Source: Paenibacillus sp. BK033
Lineage (GTDB): Bacteria; Bacillota; Bacilli; Paenibacillales; Paenibacillaceae
Length of the DNA stretch: 64,000 bases
Assembly (NCBI RefSeq): GCF_004345425.1
Contig: NZ_SLVP01000002.1
Location: 434,001 to 498,000, forward strand
Direction: 5' to 3'
Each line of letters starts with the position of its first letter. Within the stretch, counting starts at the first letter, position 1. The notes below the pieces were generated by a model. That model saw nothing but the letters and a program-made list of their open reading frames with translations. It was not told where the DNA came from and searched no databases. A program made the position numbers and the translations under genes. Below, piece by piece: positions 44,841-52,479 of this stretch.

Positions 44841-45126
44841 AGCGGAACATCCCCCATAGCTTCAGCAAATGGAAGGTGTTGTTTGGATCTATTTTTTGCG
44901 CGAGGACAAAATCGATAATCTGTTCTTCCTGAATATCCGTCAGCGGTTCCTGCAAAATAGAAGTCGCCGATTTCACCAGCTTCCGCACCTTTACCCGGTC
45001 CTGCAGATCATACTTCGTGACATTGCCCAGCAACAGCCGCATCCGGTCCTTAACGACCGGATTTTTCAATTTGATTTTGACGCGTTCGACCAATTGCGGC
45101 CGAATGCCGTACTTTTGGTAACTCAC
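44839..45126 (-). CDS. Probable stage VI sporulation protein F (SpoVIF-like)
   Basis: 95 residues, charged and helical, starting GTG 45126 (SYQKYGIRPQLVERVKIKLK) with GGAGG eleven bases upstream. The central GNVTKYDLQDRVKVRKLVKS and the end NTFHLLKLWGMFR are typical of Paenibacillus proteins annotated as SpoVIF, a small protein of late spore coat assembly in Bacillus. Similarity to Bacillus SpoVIF itself is limited, so a related sporulation or conserved small protein is possible. It is single-gene, between SRAP and RecG. Confidence 0.55.
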   Translation of the reverse strand: MSYQKYGIRPQLVERVKIKLKNPVVKDRMRLLLGNVTKYDLQDRVKVRKLVKSATSILQEPLTDIQEEQIIDFVLAQKIDPNNTFHLLKLWGMFR

Positions 45127-45200
45127 TTAGGCTTACACCTCCATCCGGCATTCCGATAATTCGATCGTTTAACTATATGCCGCAAGAGGGAAGATATTGC

Positions 45201-47255
45201 TTAGTCGAGCTGTTCACCTTGAAAAATTTGATCCTTCAGCAGCCGGACGCGCGCCCGTTCAAACGCCGGATTCGTCCAAAAATCATCCCGTCCGGCAAGC
45301 TCCGCCGCATCGTCGCGGGCAAGCTCCAGCATCTCGTAATCCGCTGCCATATCGGCGATCTTGAACTCCGGCAAGCCGCTTTGCTTCGTCCCGAAGAAAT
45401 CCCCCGGTCCCCGGAGCTCCAGATCCCGGCGCGACACTTCAAAGCCGTCGTTGGTCTCCGTCATAACCTTCATCCGCTCGCGTCCGTTCTCCGACTTCGG
45501 ATCCGCCACCAGCACGCAGAACGACTGATGCTCCCCCCGCCCGACGCGCCCGCGCAGCTGATGCAGCTGGGAAAGTCCGAACCGCTCCGCATCCATGATA
45601 ATGATAAGCGTGGCATTCGGAACGTCGACGCCAACCTCAACGACCGTTGTGGCAACTAGCAGCTGCGTCTCGTTCGCGCCAAACGCGCGCATCACTTCTT
45701 CCTTCTCGGAAGCCGACAGCCGGCCATGCAGGAGCCCCACCTTCAAATCCGGAAAAGCCTGCTGCATTTGCACGTGCAAATCTATCGCATTTTGCACATC
45801 CAGCTTGTCCGACTCCTCGATCAGCGGGCAGATCACGTACGCCTGGCGTCCCTCGCCAACCTCGCGCCGGATAAAGCCAAGAACGCGGTCCATCATGTCA
45901 TGCTTTACCCAATACGTTTTAATCGGTTTCCGGCCATGGGGGCGCTCCTTGATCGTGGATACGTCCATATCCCCAAACGCCGTAATGGCAAGCGTCCTCG
46001 GAATCGGAGTAGCCGTCATCGTCAGCACGTCGGGATTCAACCCTTTGCGGCGCAGAATGCTCCGCTGGTTCACCCCGAACCGGTGCTGCTCGTCCGTCAC
46101 AACAAGACCCAGGCTGCGGAAAAAGACATCGTCCTGAATAAGCGCATGCGTGCCGACCAGAATATCGATCATGCCCATCTGCAGCCCGGCAAGCACGTCC
46201 CGGCGCTTCTTCTCCGTCAAGCTGCCCGTCAGGAGCGCGACTTCAATACCCGTACCCGCAAACAGCTTCTGCAGCGAACGCAAATGCTGCTCGGCCAGAA
46301 TCTCCGTCGGCACCATAAGAGCTCCTTGATGGCCGGCCTTGATCGTGCAATACAGCGCAATAGCGGCAACGACCGTTTTGCCGGAACCGACATCCCCCTG
46401 CAGCAGACGGTTCATCGCGGCCGGTTGACGCATGTCGGCCATTATTTCGTTAACAACCTTCTTCTGGCCGTCCGTCAGCTCGAAAGGAAGCGTAGCCGCA
46501 AAGTTGCGGATCGTCTCCCCGTTTACCTGATGAACAATGCCGTCCCCGCGTTTCCGGGTTATAGCCCGGTAAGCCTGCAGCTTCAATTGAAAGAGAAACA
46601 GCTCCTCATAGACCATCCGACGGCGGGCTTCGAGGCCTTCCTTAACCTCTCCCGGATCGTGGATCCGCAGCACGGCATCACGCCTTGCCATAAGCCGGTG
46701 GCGCTCGACAAGCTCATGCGGCAGCACTTCCTCAATCATGGAGCCGTATTGGAGAAGCGCTTGCTTGATCGTCTTGCGCATCCAGGCCTGCGTAATGCCT
46801 CCGCCCACGGAATAGACCGGCTGAAGCGTACCCGATCTCACCATGCCGGTAGACTTGTCCGCAAATTCGGATTCCGACACGGTAAGCTGCAGGCGCTGCT
46901 GCTCCCATTTGCCCGTCAGCATAATTTCTCTGCCCGGCGTCAGCTGATTTTGCAAAAAATGACGGTTGAACCAAACAGCCGTCACCAGCATATGGTTAAC
47001 CTCGATTTTGCAGGTCAAGCGCGATTTGTTTTTGCCGTACCGCTGCAAAATCCCGTTCCCGCGTATCGTCCCCTGCACCGTCACCTTCTCGCCGTCTTTG
47101 ATCTCGGCAAGCTCCCGGATGCGGTAATCTTCATATCGAAATGGAAAATAATCCAGCAAATCGGCGACGGTCTGAACGCCAAAGGCGTGAAGCTCTTCTT
47201 CCTTCGGAGCGCTCACGCCTTTAATTTGCCGGACCGAATACTGTTCCAGCGTCAT
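45201..47255 (-). CDS. recG: ATP-dependent DNA helicase RecG
   Basis: 684 residues, the usual RecG length. An N-terminal wedge/OB domain (VQGTIRGNGILQRYGKNKS) is followed by the superfamily 2 helicase core: Walker A GDVGSGKTVVAAIA, Walker B DEQHRFG, motif III TATPIPRTL, and QLHQLRGRVGRGEHQSFCVL for motif VI. It remodels stalled forks and Holliday junctions. It follows the DegV gene in the same direction. Bacillus has recG near the fakA locus too. Confidence 0.96.
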   Translation of the reverse strand: MTLEQYSVRQIKGVSAPKEEELHAFGVQTVADLLDYFPFRYEDYRIRELAEIKDGEKVTVQGTIRGNGILQRYGKNKSRLTCKIEVNHMLVTAVWFNRHFLQNQLTPGREIMLTGKWEQQRLQLTVSESEFADKSTGMVRSGTLQPVYSVGGGITQAWMRKTIKQALLQYGSMIEEVLPHELVERHRLMARRDAVLRIHDPGEVKEGLEARRRMVYEELFLFQLKLQAYRAITRKRGDGIVHQVNGETIRNFAATLPFELTDGQKKVVNEIMADMRQPAAMNRLLQGDVGSGKTVVAAIALYCTIKAGHQGALMVPTEILAEQHLRSLQKLFAGTGIEVALLTGSLTEKKRRDVLAGLQMGMIDILVGTHALIQDDVFFRSLGLVVTDEQHRFGVNQRSILRRKGLNPDVLTMTATPIPRTLAITAFGDMDVSTIKERPHGRKPIKTYWVKHDMMDRVLGFIRREVGEGRQAYVICPLIEESDKLDVQNAIDLHVQMQQAFPDLKVGLLHGRLSASEKEEVMRAFGANETQLLVATTVVEVGVDVPNATLIIIMDAERFGLSQLHQLRGRVGRGEHQSFCVLVADPKSENGRERMKVMTETNDGFEVSRRDLELRGPGDFFGTKQSGLPEFKIADMAADYEMLELARDDAAELAGRDDFWTNPAFERARVRLLKDQIFQGEQLD

Positions 47256-47266
47256 TGTTCTCTACC

Positions 47267-48121
47267 TCACACTCTGCGCACGAACACAGCCATCGTGCCG
47301 GGACCCACATGGGTTCCGATTACGGCACCGACGGTTGCGTATTCAACCCCTTGAACATTGAAGCGAGCCTTGATCAGCTCGAGGAATTCCAAAGCAGCTT
47401 CCTTATTCGTGTTCCAGGCGATTGTTACAATAACCGGATCCTGGCCGCAAGCATCGCCAAGCATATCCATAATCCGAGCCATTGCTTTTTTTGTACCGCG
47501 CATTTTATCTACGGCATACACCATGCCTTCTTTGTCGAGCGACAGAATCGGCTTAATATTAAGAATGGATCCGATAAGAGCGGAAGCTTTGCCGATCCGT
47601 CCTCCTCTTTGCAAATATTCAAGCGTATCCACGAGAAAATACAACTGCGTTTCCCGCTGCATCCGCTGGATTTCAGCCATAATCGCTTCCTTCGAAGCCC
47701 CTTCTCTTGCCATTCTGGCCGCGGCTACAACGCGCATGCCATAGGCATAGGAAGCTGTTTTTGAATCGATAACCGTAATGTCCGGATCCCCGTCAATCAT
47801 CGAGCTGGCAATAACGGCGGACTGGTAAGTCCCGCTGACCGCCCCCGACAAGTGAATCGAAATAATGGACGCCCCCGGATCCTCCTGCAAAATGCGCTCG
47901 TACACCTCTTGATACTCCATCGGCGATGGCTGGGACGAAGTAGGCATTTGCGGCGATGCCGCTACCTTCTCGAAAAACTGCTCCGTATTAATCGTAACGG
48001 CATCATAGTAAGTCTCTTCCCCGAACAGAATTTTCAGCGGAACCATCTCGATGCCAAGCTCTTGCCTCAGCGCGAGTGGAATGTCCGATGCGCTGTCGGT
48101 TACGATGCGTATGTTCCCCAT
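47267..48121 (-). CDS. DegV-family fatty acid-binding protein (FakB type)
   Basis: 284 residues. The DegV fold starts IRIVTDSASDIPLALRQEL; MPTSSQPSPMEYQEVYE and GGRIGKASALIGSILNIKP are the fatty-acid-binding signatures, and the MRGTKKA region contacts the kinase partner. It presents exogenous fatty acids to FakA for phosphorylation. It lies next to fakA in the same operon, taking the place of Bacillus sdaAB/sdaAA. GGGAGGGG precedes ATG 48121. Confidence 0.92.
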   Translation of the reverse strand: MGNIRIVTDSASDIPLALRQELGIEMVPLKILFGEETYYDAVTINTEQFFEKVAASPQMPTSSQPSPMEYQEVYERILQEDPGASIISIHLSGAVSGTYQSAVIASSMIDGDPDITVIDSKTASYAYGMRVVAAARMAREGASKEAIMAEIQRMQRETQLYFLVDTLEYLQRGGRIGKASALIGSILNIKPILSLDKEGMVYAVDKMRGTKKAMARIMDMLGDACGQDPVIVTIAWNTNKEAALEFLELIKARFNVQGVEYATVGAVIGTHVGPGTMAVFVRRV

Positions 48122-48145
48122 ACGTCCCCTCCCAACTTATTATGG

Positions 48146-49960
48146 CTACTCCATAGCGAACAAATAAGGATATAAAGGCTGGCCGCCGTTATGCACCTCA
48201 AGCTCGATATCCGGATATGCCTCTTCGATCCATTCGCATAATTGCGCGGTGTCGGATTCTTTCGCATCCTCGCCGGTCAGGATCGTCAGCAGCTCGCCGC
48301 CTTCCTCGGCCATCGCCGCCATCAGCAGCTGGCAGGCCTCAAGCAGGGTTGGCTTGGAGGAGACAATCGTCTTCTCTTTAATCCCCATGTAGTCGCCTTC
48401 TTGAATGTTTACGCCGTCAATCGACGTATTCCGCACCGCCTGCGTCACTTGACCGGACACGACCTGCTCCGCCGCGCTCTTCATCCATGCGGCGTTGCGC
48501 TCCGCCGATTCCTCTTCCTTGAAGGCAAGAATCGCTGCCAGGCCCTGCGGAATCGTTTTTGTCGGAATAACCGTTACCTGGCGTCCGCTCAGCTCTGCCG
48601 CTTGTTCTGCCGCGAGAATAATGTTGCTGTTGTTAGGCAGCAGGTAGATATGCTCGGCAGGCAGCGATTCGATCGCGTTCACGAAATCCTCGGTGCTCGG
48701 ATTCATCGTTTGCCCCCCGGACAATACGATATCCACCTCGTTGCCGAGGAAAATATTCGCGATGCCTTCGCCAAGCGCAACCGCAATAATGCCAAATGGC
48801 GCAAGCTCATGCAGCTGCTCCGGCGCGACTACCTGCGCGGCCGGTCCCGCCAGCAGCTCGGTCGACGAAATGTCGCCGGTCAGCGCGTACTCGGGTACCG
48901 GCGCAAAAGGCTCCGCCGCCGCTTCATGCTCAAGCAGATCGCGGTGCTGTTCCCGCATATTCAGAATGTGAAAGTCCGTAAGCTCGCCATAAGCCATTGC
49001 AAGGTTTAATACATCGCCAGGCTTGCGGGAATGGACATGCACTTTGATAATATCGTCGTCTGCAATGACGAGAATCGAATCGCCGTCCTTTTCCAGCGCC
49101 TTCTTGAAAGCGTATTCATTAAAAAACGCTGCAGGTTTCCCGCTGATTTTGCGATTAATAAAGAATTCCATGTCGTACAGGAACTCGATATCCTCTGTCG
49201 CCAGCTTCGATTGCGCGGATGCCGGGGCCGACGGTTTTACGGCGGCTGACGTTCTGTGCACCGCTGCCGGCTGCGCTGCAGCCACTTCTTCGGGTGCCGC
49301 CGCTTCGGACGGGAATGCGAACACCTTTTCCTGAATCGTACCGCTATGCGTCAAATACTGAACAAAGCCCTCGTAAATAAAGACGAGACCTTGTCCGCCG
49401 GAATCAACGACGCCAACCTGCTTCAATACCGGCAGCAGATCCGGCGTGCGCTGAAGCGCTTCATTTGCCTTCGCATGAATCTCTTGCATCAGTTCAACGA
49501 CATCGCTCGTTCTGCGGGCATACTGAACGGCATGCTTGGCGGCTTCTCTTGCTACCGTAAGAATCGTTCCTTCTACCGGCTTCACGACCGCTTTGTAAGC
49601 CATGTCGACGCCATTCTGGAAGGCGGCGGCAATCTGCAGCGTCCCGGCCTCTTCCAGATTGGAGAGCGATTTGGCAAAGCCGCGGAATAACTGGGACAAA
49701 ATAACCCCCGAGTTGCCCCTTGCCCCCATCAGAAGTCCTTTGGACAATGCTTCAGCAGCCTTTCCCAAATGGGCGGACGGCTTGTTCCGCAGTTCACGAA
49801 CCCCCGAGACAATCGTTAGATTCATGTTCGTACCCGTATCTCCGTCTGGCACCGGAAACACATTTAATGCATTCACCCGGTCTACATTTCTTTCTAAATA
49901 TTCCGCACCGAGCAGTGCCATGGCGGTAAAATCAGATCCGTTAATGGAGCGCTTACTCAA
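48146..49960 (-). CDS. fakA: Fatty acid kinase FakA (YloV; DAK2 domain)
   Basis: About 604 residues from TTG 49960 with AGGAAGGGG eight bases upstream (TTG 49966 is the alternative). The N-terminal DAK2 kinase domain has NVFPVPDGDTGTNMNLT and the GARGNSGVILSQL nucleotide loop. The middle and C-terminal DegV-binding regions follow, with GGQTMNPSTEDFVNAIESLP and NNSNIILAAEQAA. It phosphorylates FakB-bound fatty acids to acyl-phosphate for phospholipid synthesis. Adjacent DegV gives a complete FakAB pair. Confidence 0.93.
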   Translation of the reverse strand: MSKRSINGSDFTAMALLGAEYLERNVDRVNALNVFPVPDGDTGTNMNLTIVSGVRELRNKPSAHLGKAAEALSKGLLMGARGNSGVILSQLFRGFAKSLSNLEEAGTLQIAAAFQNGVDMAYKAVVKPVEGTILTVAREAAKHAVQYARRTSDVVELMQEIHAKANEALQRTPDLLPVLKQVGVVDSGGQGLVFIYEGFVQYLTHSGTIQEKVFAFPSEAAAPEEVAAAQPAAVHRTSAAVKPSAPASAQSKLATEDIEFLYDMEFFINRKISGKPAAFFNEYAFKKALEKDGDSILVIADDDIIKVHVHSRKPGDVLNLAMAYGELTDFHILNMREQHRDLLEHEAAAEPFAPVPEYALTGDISSTELLAGPAAQVVAPEQLHELAPFGIIAVALGEGIANIFLGNEVDIVLSGGQTMNPSTEDFVNAIESLPAEHIYLLPNNSNIILAAEQAAELSGRQVTVIPTKTIPQGLAAILAFKEEESAERNAAWMKSAAEQVVSGQVTQAVRNTSIDGVNIQEGDYMGIKEKTIVSSKPTLLEACQLLMAAMAEEGGELLTILTGEDAKESDTAQLCEWIEEAYPDIELEVHNGGQPLYPYLFAME

Positions 49961-49980
49961 CGACAATTCCCCTTCCTAAA

Positions 49981-50000
49981 AGAATTGCAAAAGCAATTCT
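49981..50000 (-). repeat. Short hairpin between yloU and fakA
   Basis: AGAATTGC (49981-49988) and GCAATTCT (49993-50000) form a perfect 8-bp stem with an AAAA loop, in the 51-base gap between the YloU stop and FakA start. No T run follows, so it is more likely an RNA processing or stability element than a terminator. Confidence 0.4.
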
Positions 50001-50017
50001 AACTTCGTAAGCATGGA

Positions 50018-50377
50018 CTACGTAGATACCCTTACGTCTTGAACAAATATATGGACCTGGTCCACTTGAAGACCAATTACATCATTGAGGACGTACTTTA
50101 CCTTGTTTTGTATATTATGCGCCACTTCGGAAATTTTCGTGCCGTAGCTTACGATAATATGCAGCTCGATATGAAGCTGTTCATTCTCCCGGCGTACCTC
50201 GACGCCCTTCGACATGTTTTCTCTGCCGAGCAGCTCGGCGATGCCATCCTTAAGCTGTTTGCGGGAAGCCATCCCGACAAGCCCATAACAATCCATGGCT
50301 GCAGAGCCTGCAATCACTGCAATGCAGTCATCATTCACAATTATCTGTCCAAGCTCGTTCTTAATCTGCAGTGGTAT
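50018..50377 (-). CDS. yloU: Asp23/Gls24 family protein YloU, apparent AUA start
   Basis: 119 residues if it begins at ATA 50377. The frame from there reads I-PLQIKNELGQIIVNDDCIAV, which aligns with the MPIQIKNELGQI-type start usual for Paenibacillus YloU. AAAGGAG lies nine bases upstream of the ATA. The first standard start, GTG 50338, would remove the first beta strand of the Asp23 domain and lies 48 bases from that ribosome site. The family (VIAGSAAMDCYGLVGMASRK, KVKYVLNDVIGL) is envelope- or alkaline-stress-linked and always precedes fakA in this locus. Function unclear. Confidence 0.82.
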   Translation of the reverse strand: MPLQIKNELGQIIVNDDCIAVIAGSAAMDCYGLVGMASRKQLKDGIAELLGRENMSKGVEVRRENEQLHIELHIIVSYGTKISEVAHNIQNKVKYVLNDVIGLQVDQVHIFVQDVRVST

Positions 50378-50499
50378 GGGAATACACTCCTTTACCGTAA
50401 ATAATATGGACTAAGGATTATTGTACTATAAACCGCTTGATTATAGAAGGGCGCAAGGCAAAAACGATGACAAAATCCATCATTTCATGTACATTTAAG

Positions 50500-50528
50500 T
50501 TGCTGATACACAACAATTGTGATACGAT
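50500..50528 (+). promoter_or_regulatory. Sigma-A-type promoter of rpmB
   Basis: TTGCTG at 50500-50505 and TACGAT at 50523-50528 are separated by exactly 17 bases. It is followed by a leader of about 140 bases before the rpmB ATG. Confidence 0.6.
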
Positions 50529-50630
50529 AGTCAAGTGTGTTTATGTGCAGGCTTGACCCAGTATTTTTTAATACAGCTTGTGCTAACAATGCAGCTAATA
50601 GCTCAATAAGCAAACTCTAAGCGCATGCTT

Positions 50631-50653
50631 GCAGGAAAGCCCTGCTTTCTTGC
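50631..50653 (+). promoter_or_regulatory. Leader hairpin upstream of rpmB
   Basis: GCAGGAAAGC (50631-50640) and GCTTTCTTGC (50644-50653) form a 10-bp stem with one G-U pair and a 3-base loop, eleven bases before the AAGGAGG ribosome site. No poly-T follows. It may be an L28 autoregulation element, but this is only a possibility. Confidence 0.4.
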
Positions 50654-50678
50654 GGCACAAACTTAAGGAGGTGTACTC

Positions 50679-50867
50679 ATGTCCCGCAAATGTTTCATTA
50701 CTGGTAAATCGCCTGGTACAGGCAACCATGTATCCCACGCAAACAACAAAAACCGTCGTTCTTGGGGTGTAAACGTGCAAAAGGTTCGCATCTTGGTTGA
50801 CGGCAAACCGAAACGCGTTTATGTCAGCACACGTGCACTGAAATCCGGCAAAGTAACTCGCGTTTAA
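50679..50867 (+). CDS. rpmB: 50S ribosomal protein L28
   Basis: 62 residues with the L28 start [20 protein letters not shown] and end [15 protein letters not shown]. It has a single cysteine, so it is the zinc-free (C-minus) form. A strong AAGGAGG precedes ATG 50679. It is on the opposite strand to its neighbours spoVM and yloU, as in Bacillus. Confidence 0.97.
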   Translation: MSRKCFITGKSPGTGNHVSHANNKNRRSWGVNVQKVRILVDGKPKRVYVSTRALKSGKVTRV

Positions 50868-50989
50868 TTGACGGATTCCAACCGAGCGGTCTAGCGCAAA
50901 CGGCTGACGCCGTCATTTTGGCGGCGCAGCGAACGTTCGCTATGAAATATAAGCGTCGTATACTTGTTTATACTTTCTTATATTTAGAC

Positions 50990-51017
50990 AAAAAGCACCT
51001 GAGCCCAGGTGCTTTTT
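50990..51017 (+). terminator. Terminator of rpmB
   Basis: AAAAAGCACCTG (50990-51001) pairs exactly with CAGGTGCTTTTT (51006-51017) around a 4-base loop, with a T tail. It ends the rpmB transcript, 123 bases beyond the stop. Confidence 0.92.
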
Positions 51018-51028
51018 CTTTGTTTACC

Positions 51029-51276
51029 GCTCCGGAATGCGACCGCCCTCTGACACTGAAAGGTGGAGCCGTTTCACCTCGAATTCTAAGGATTCATAAG
51101 GTTACTCTTATATCGCTTAGAATTCTCCGGATCGGAACGCCTCCCGCCGCCGCTAAAATGGCGGACCGTTCCGCCTTGAATTCTAAGGATTATAAGTTTA
51201 CCTTATAATCTCGCTTAGAATTCTACGGATCGGAACGCGTCTTGCTGCTTATAGACAGCAAAACCGTTCCGCCTTG
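51029..51276. repeat. Tandem 97-bp structured repeat, about 2.5 units
   Basis: Two full units start at 51081 and 51178, with a diverged partial unit before them (51029-51080). Each has two hairpins. The first, GAATTCTAAG...CTTAGAATTC (51081/51116 and 51178/51214), has an inner ATAAG/CTTAT stem, extended to GATTATAAG/CTTATAATC in unit 2. The second has outer arms CGGAACG...CGTTCCG (51133/51167 and 51231/51265). Its inner stem is CCGCC/GGCGG in unit 1 but TTGCTG/CAGCAA in unit 2: different sequence, same fold. It is not a terminator (no T run) and lies between convergent rpmB and spoVM. Confidence 0.8.
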
Positions 51277-51308
51277 CCCACGATCGTTCGTTAAGCCGTG
51301 CATCGGAC

Positions 51309-51389
51309 CTAGTTTTTTTGGAAGGTATTCAATATTGCTTTTACGAATCCGCCCAGAAATTTCGGCAGTTTGATCGTGTAAAATTTCAT
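51309..51389 (-). CDS. spoVM: Stage V sporulation protein M (SpoVM)
   Basis: A 26-residue protein, MKFYTIKLPKFLGGFVKAIL followed by NTFQKN, near-identical in length and pattern to Bacillus SpoVM. The amphipathic helix binds the convex forespore membrane and recruits SpoIVA to start coat assembly. GAGGAGGG precedes ATG 51389. A terminator lies upstream (51453-51484), so it probably has its own sporulation promoter. Its position between rpe and rpmB is the same as in Bacillus. Confidence 0.95.
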   Translation of the reverse strand: MKFYTIKLPKFLGGFVKAILNTFQKN

Positions 51390-51448
51390 GCCCATCCCTC
51401 CTCAGACACGCTCATCGAAATTGGATGTGTACCAAATAATATAAACGC

Positions 51449-51484
51449 AAAAATGGCTACACGAACCTTCGTTCATGTAACCAT
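51449..51484 (-). terminator. Terminator ending the rpe-side operon, before spoVM
   Basis: ATGGCTACACGAAC (51453-51466) pairs with GTTCATGTAACCAT (51471-51484), with two G-U pairs and a CTTC loop. On the minus strand the T run at 51449-51453 follows. It isolates the long housekeeping operon from spoVM. Confidence 0.8.
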
Positions 51485-51533
51485 CCTATGCGATGCTAAG
51501 CTGTCCTATTCCAAAGCGCCAGCTAGTATTCTA

Positions 51534-51824
51534 TTAGCCTGCCGGCACCGGATTATCGCGCATATAGACAACGATTGCGATTACCAGAGCCGTAGCGAAA
51601 TAAACGATTATTGCAGAAACGATAAAGGAAATCCGCGGTCCCCAGGTAGAGAAGCGCTTGAAGCATTTAATCGCGATGTACAAAGCCACCAGGGAGAAGA
51701 CGTACTTGATAGGCGAGCTGATGGCCGTAAAAAGTCCTAGCAAAACGCCTGCTGTTATCGCGTAAAAAGCGATCCAAAATAATTTCTTCCAAATGCTTTC
51801 CTCTAACTCGAAATCTTCGTCCAC
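51534..51824 (-). CDS. Small membrane protein of unknown function
   Basis: 96 residues starting at GTG 51824, 6 bases after the rpe stop and without a clear ribosome site, so probably coupled to rpe. An acidic N-terminus (DEDFELEESIWKK) precedes three predicted helices, including FWIAFYAITAGVLLGLFTAI, SLVALYIAIKCF and FIVSAIIVYFATALVIAIVV. In Bacillus the same place holds thiN; this is not ThiN. Topology and conservation are all that can be said; the family is not recognised. Confidence 0.6.
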   Translation of the reverse strand: MDEDFELEESIWKKLFWIAFYAITAGVLLGLFTAISSPIKYVFSLVALYIAIKCFKRFSTWGPRISFIVSAIIVYFATALVIAIVVYMRDNPVPAG

Positions 51825-51829
51825 ACTCG

Positions 51830-52474
51830 TTACCGAAGCGCAGCAATCGCGGCCGCGCGATCCCTTTCCCCGAATACGGCATTGCCTGCGACAAGCACAT
51901 TCGCACCGGCTTCTACAACCTGCTTAGCAGTAATACTGTTAATACCGCCGTCCACTTGCACATGAACATGGCTGAGGCCGCGTTCGTTAAGCATTTTGCG
52001 CAGCTGGCGAAGCTTATTGAGCGACTCCTCGATAAAGGCTTGTCCGCCAAAACCGGGGTTAACCGTCATAATGAGAATCAGATCAACGTCCCCGAGAATA
52101 TGTTCCAGAACCGACAACGGCGTGCTCGGGTTAAGCGCAACGCCGGCCGGCAGACCCAAGTCCTTGATCTGCTGGATCGTGCGGTGCAGATGCACCGTTG
52201 CTTCGGCATGAACCGTAATCCGGTCCGCTCCCGCGGCTGCATAGCTCGGAATCGACAGCTCCGGGCGTTCGATCATGAGATGCACGTCAAACGGAAGCTT
52301 CGTAGCCGGACGAACGGCCGCGATAACCGGAGGACCAAAGGTTAGGTTTGGTACGAAATTGCCGTCCATAACATCGACGTGAATCCAATCCGCTCCCGCC
52401 TGTTCCGCTGCTTTAATCTCGTCTCCAAGCCGTGCGAAATCCGCCGACAGGATAGATGGTGCGATAATAGCCAT
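51830..52474 (-). CDS. rpe: Ribulose-phosphate 3-epimerase
   Basis: 214 residues, a TIM barrel interconverting ribulose-5-P and xylulose-5-P in the pentose phosphate pathway. The start [18 protein letters not shown], the metal histidine in [17 protein letters not shown], the HLMIERPE segment and [13 protein letters not shown] are all diagnostic. GGAGG precedes ATG 52474. It follows rsgA by 5 bases. Confidence 0.96.
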   Translation of the reverse strand: MAIIAPSILSADFARLGDEIKAAEQAGADWIHVDVMDGNFVPNLTFGPPVIAAVRPATKLPFDVHLMIERPELSIPSYAAAGADRITVHAEATVHLHRTIQQIKDLGLPAGVALNPSTPLSVLEHILGDVDLILIMTVNPGFGGQAFIEESLNKLRQLRKMLNERGLSHVHVQVDGGINSITAKQVVEAGANVLVAGNAVFGERDRAAAIAALR

Positions 52475-52479
52475 ATGGT

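Larger units (their letters stand above)
50378..50678. other. Divergent yloU / rpmB upstream region
   Basis: 301 bases. It holds the YloU ribosome site (50387-50393), the rpmB promoter at 50500-50528, and the rpmB leader hairpin at 50631-50653. No further gene was seen. Confidence 0.6.

Noticed and set aside
45726..47354. A 542-residue open frame on the plus strand opposite recG
   Set aside because: It lies entirely antisense to a complete RecG, has arginine/histidine-rich unstructured composition and no ribosome site. It is a shadow.
50595..50867. A 61-residue minus-strand frame over rpmB
   Set aside because: It overlaps the rpmB gene and leader on the other strand and lacks any signature.
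51081..51223. GAATTCTAAG repeats as insertion-sequence ends
   Set aside because: No transposase frame and no target duplication lie between or around them; the structure is better read as tandem hairpins.
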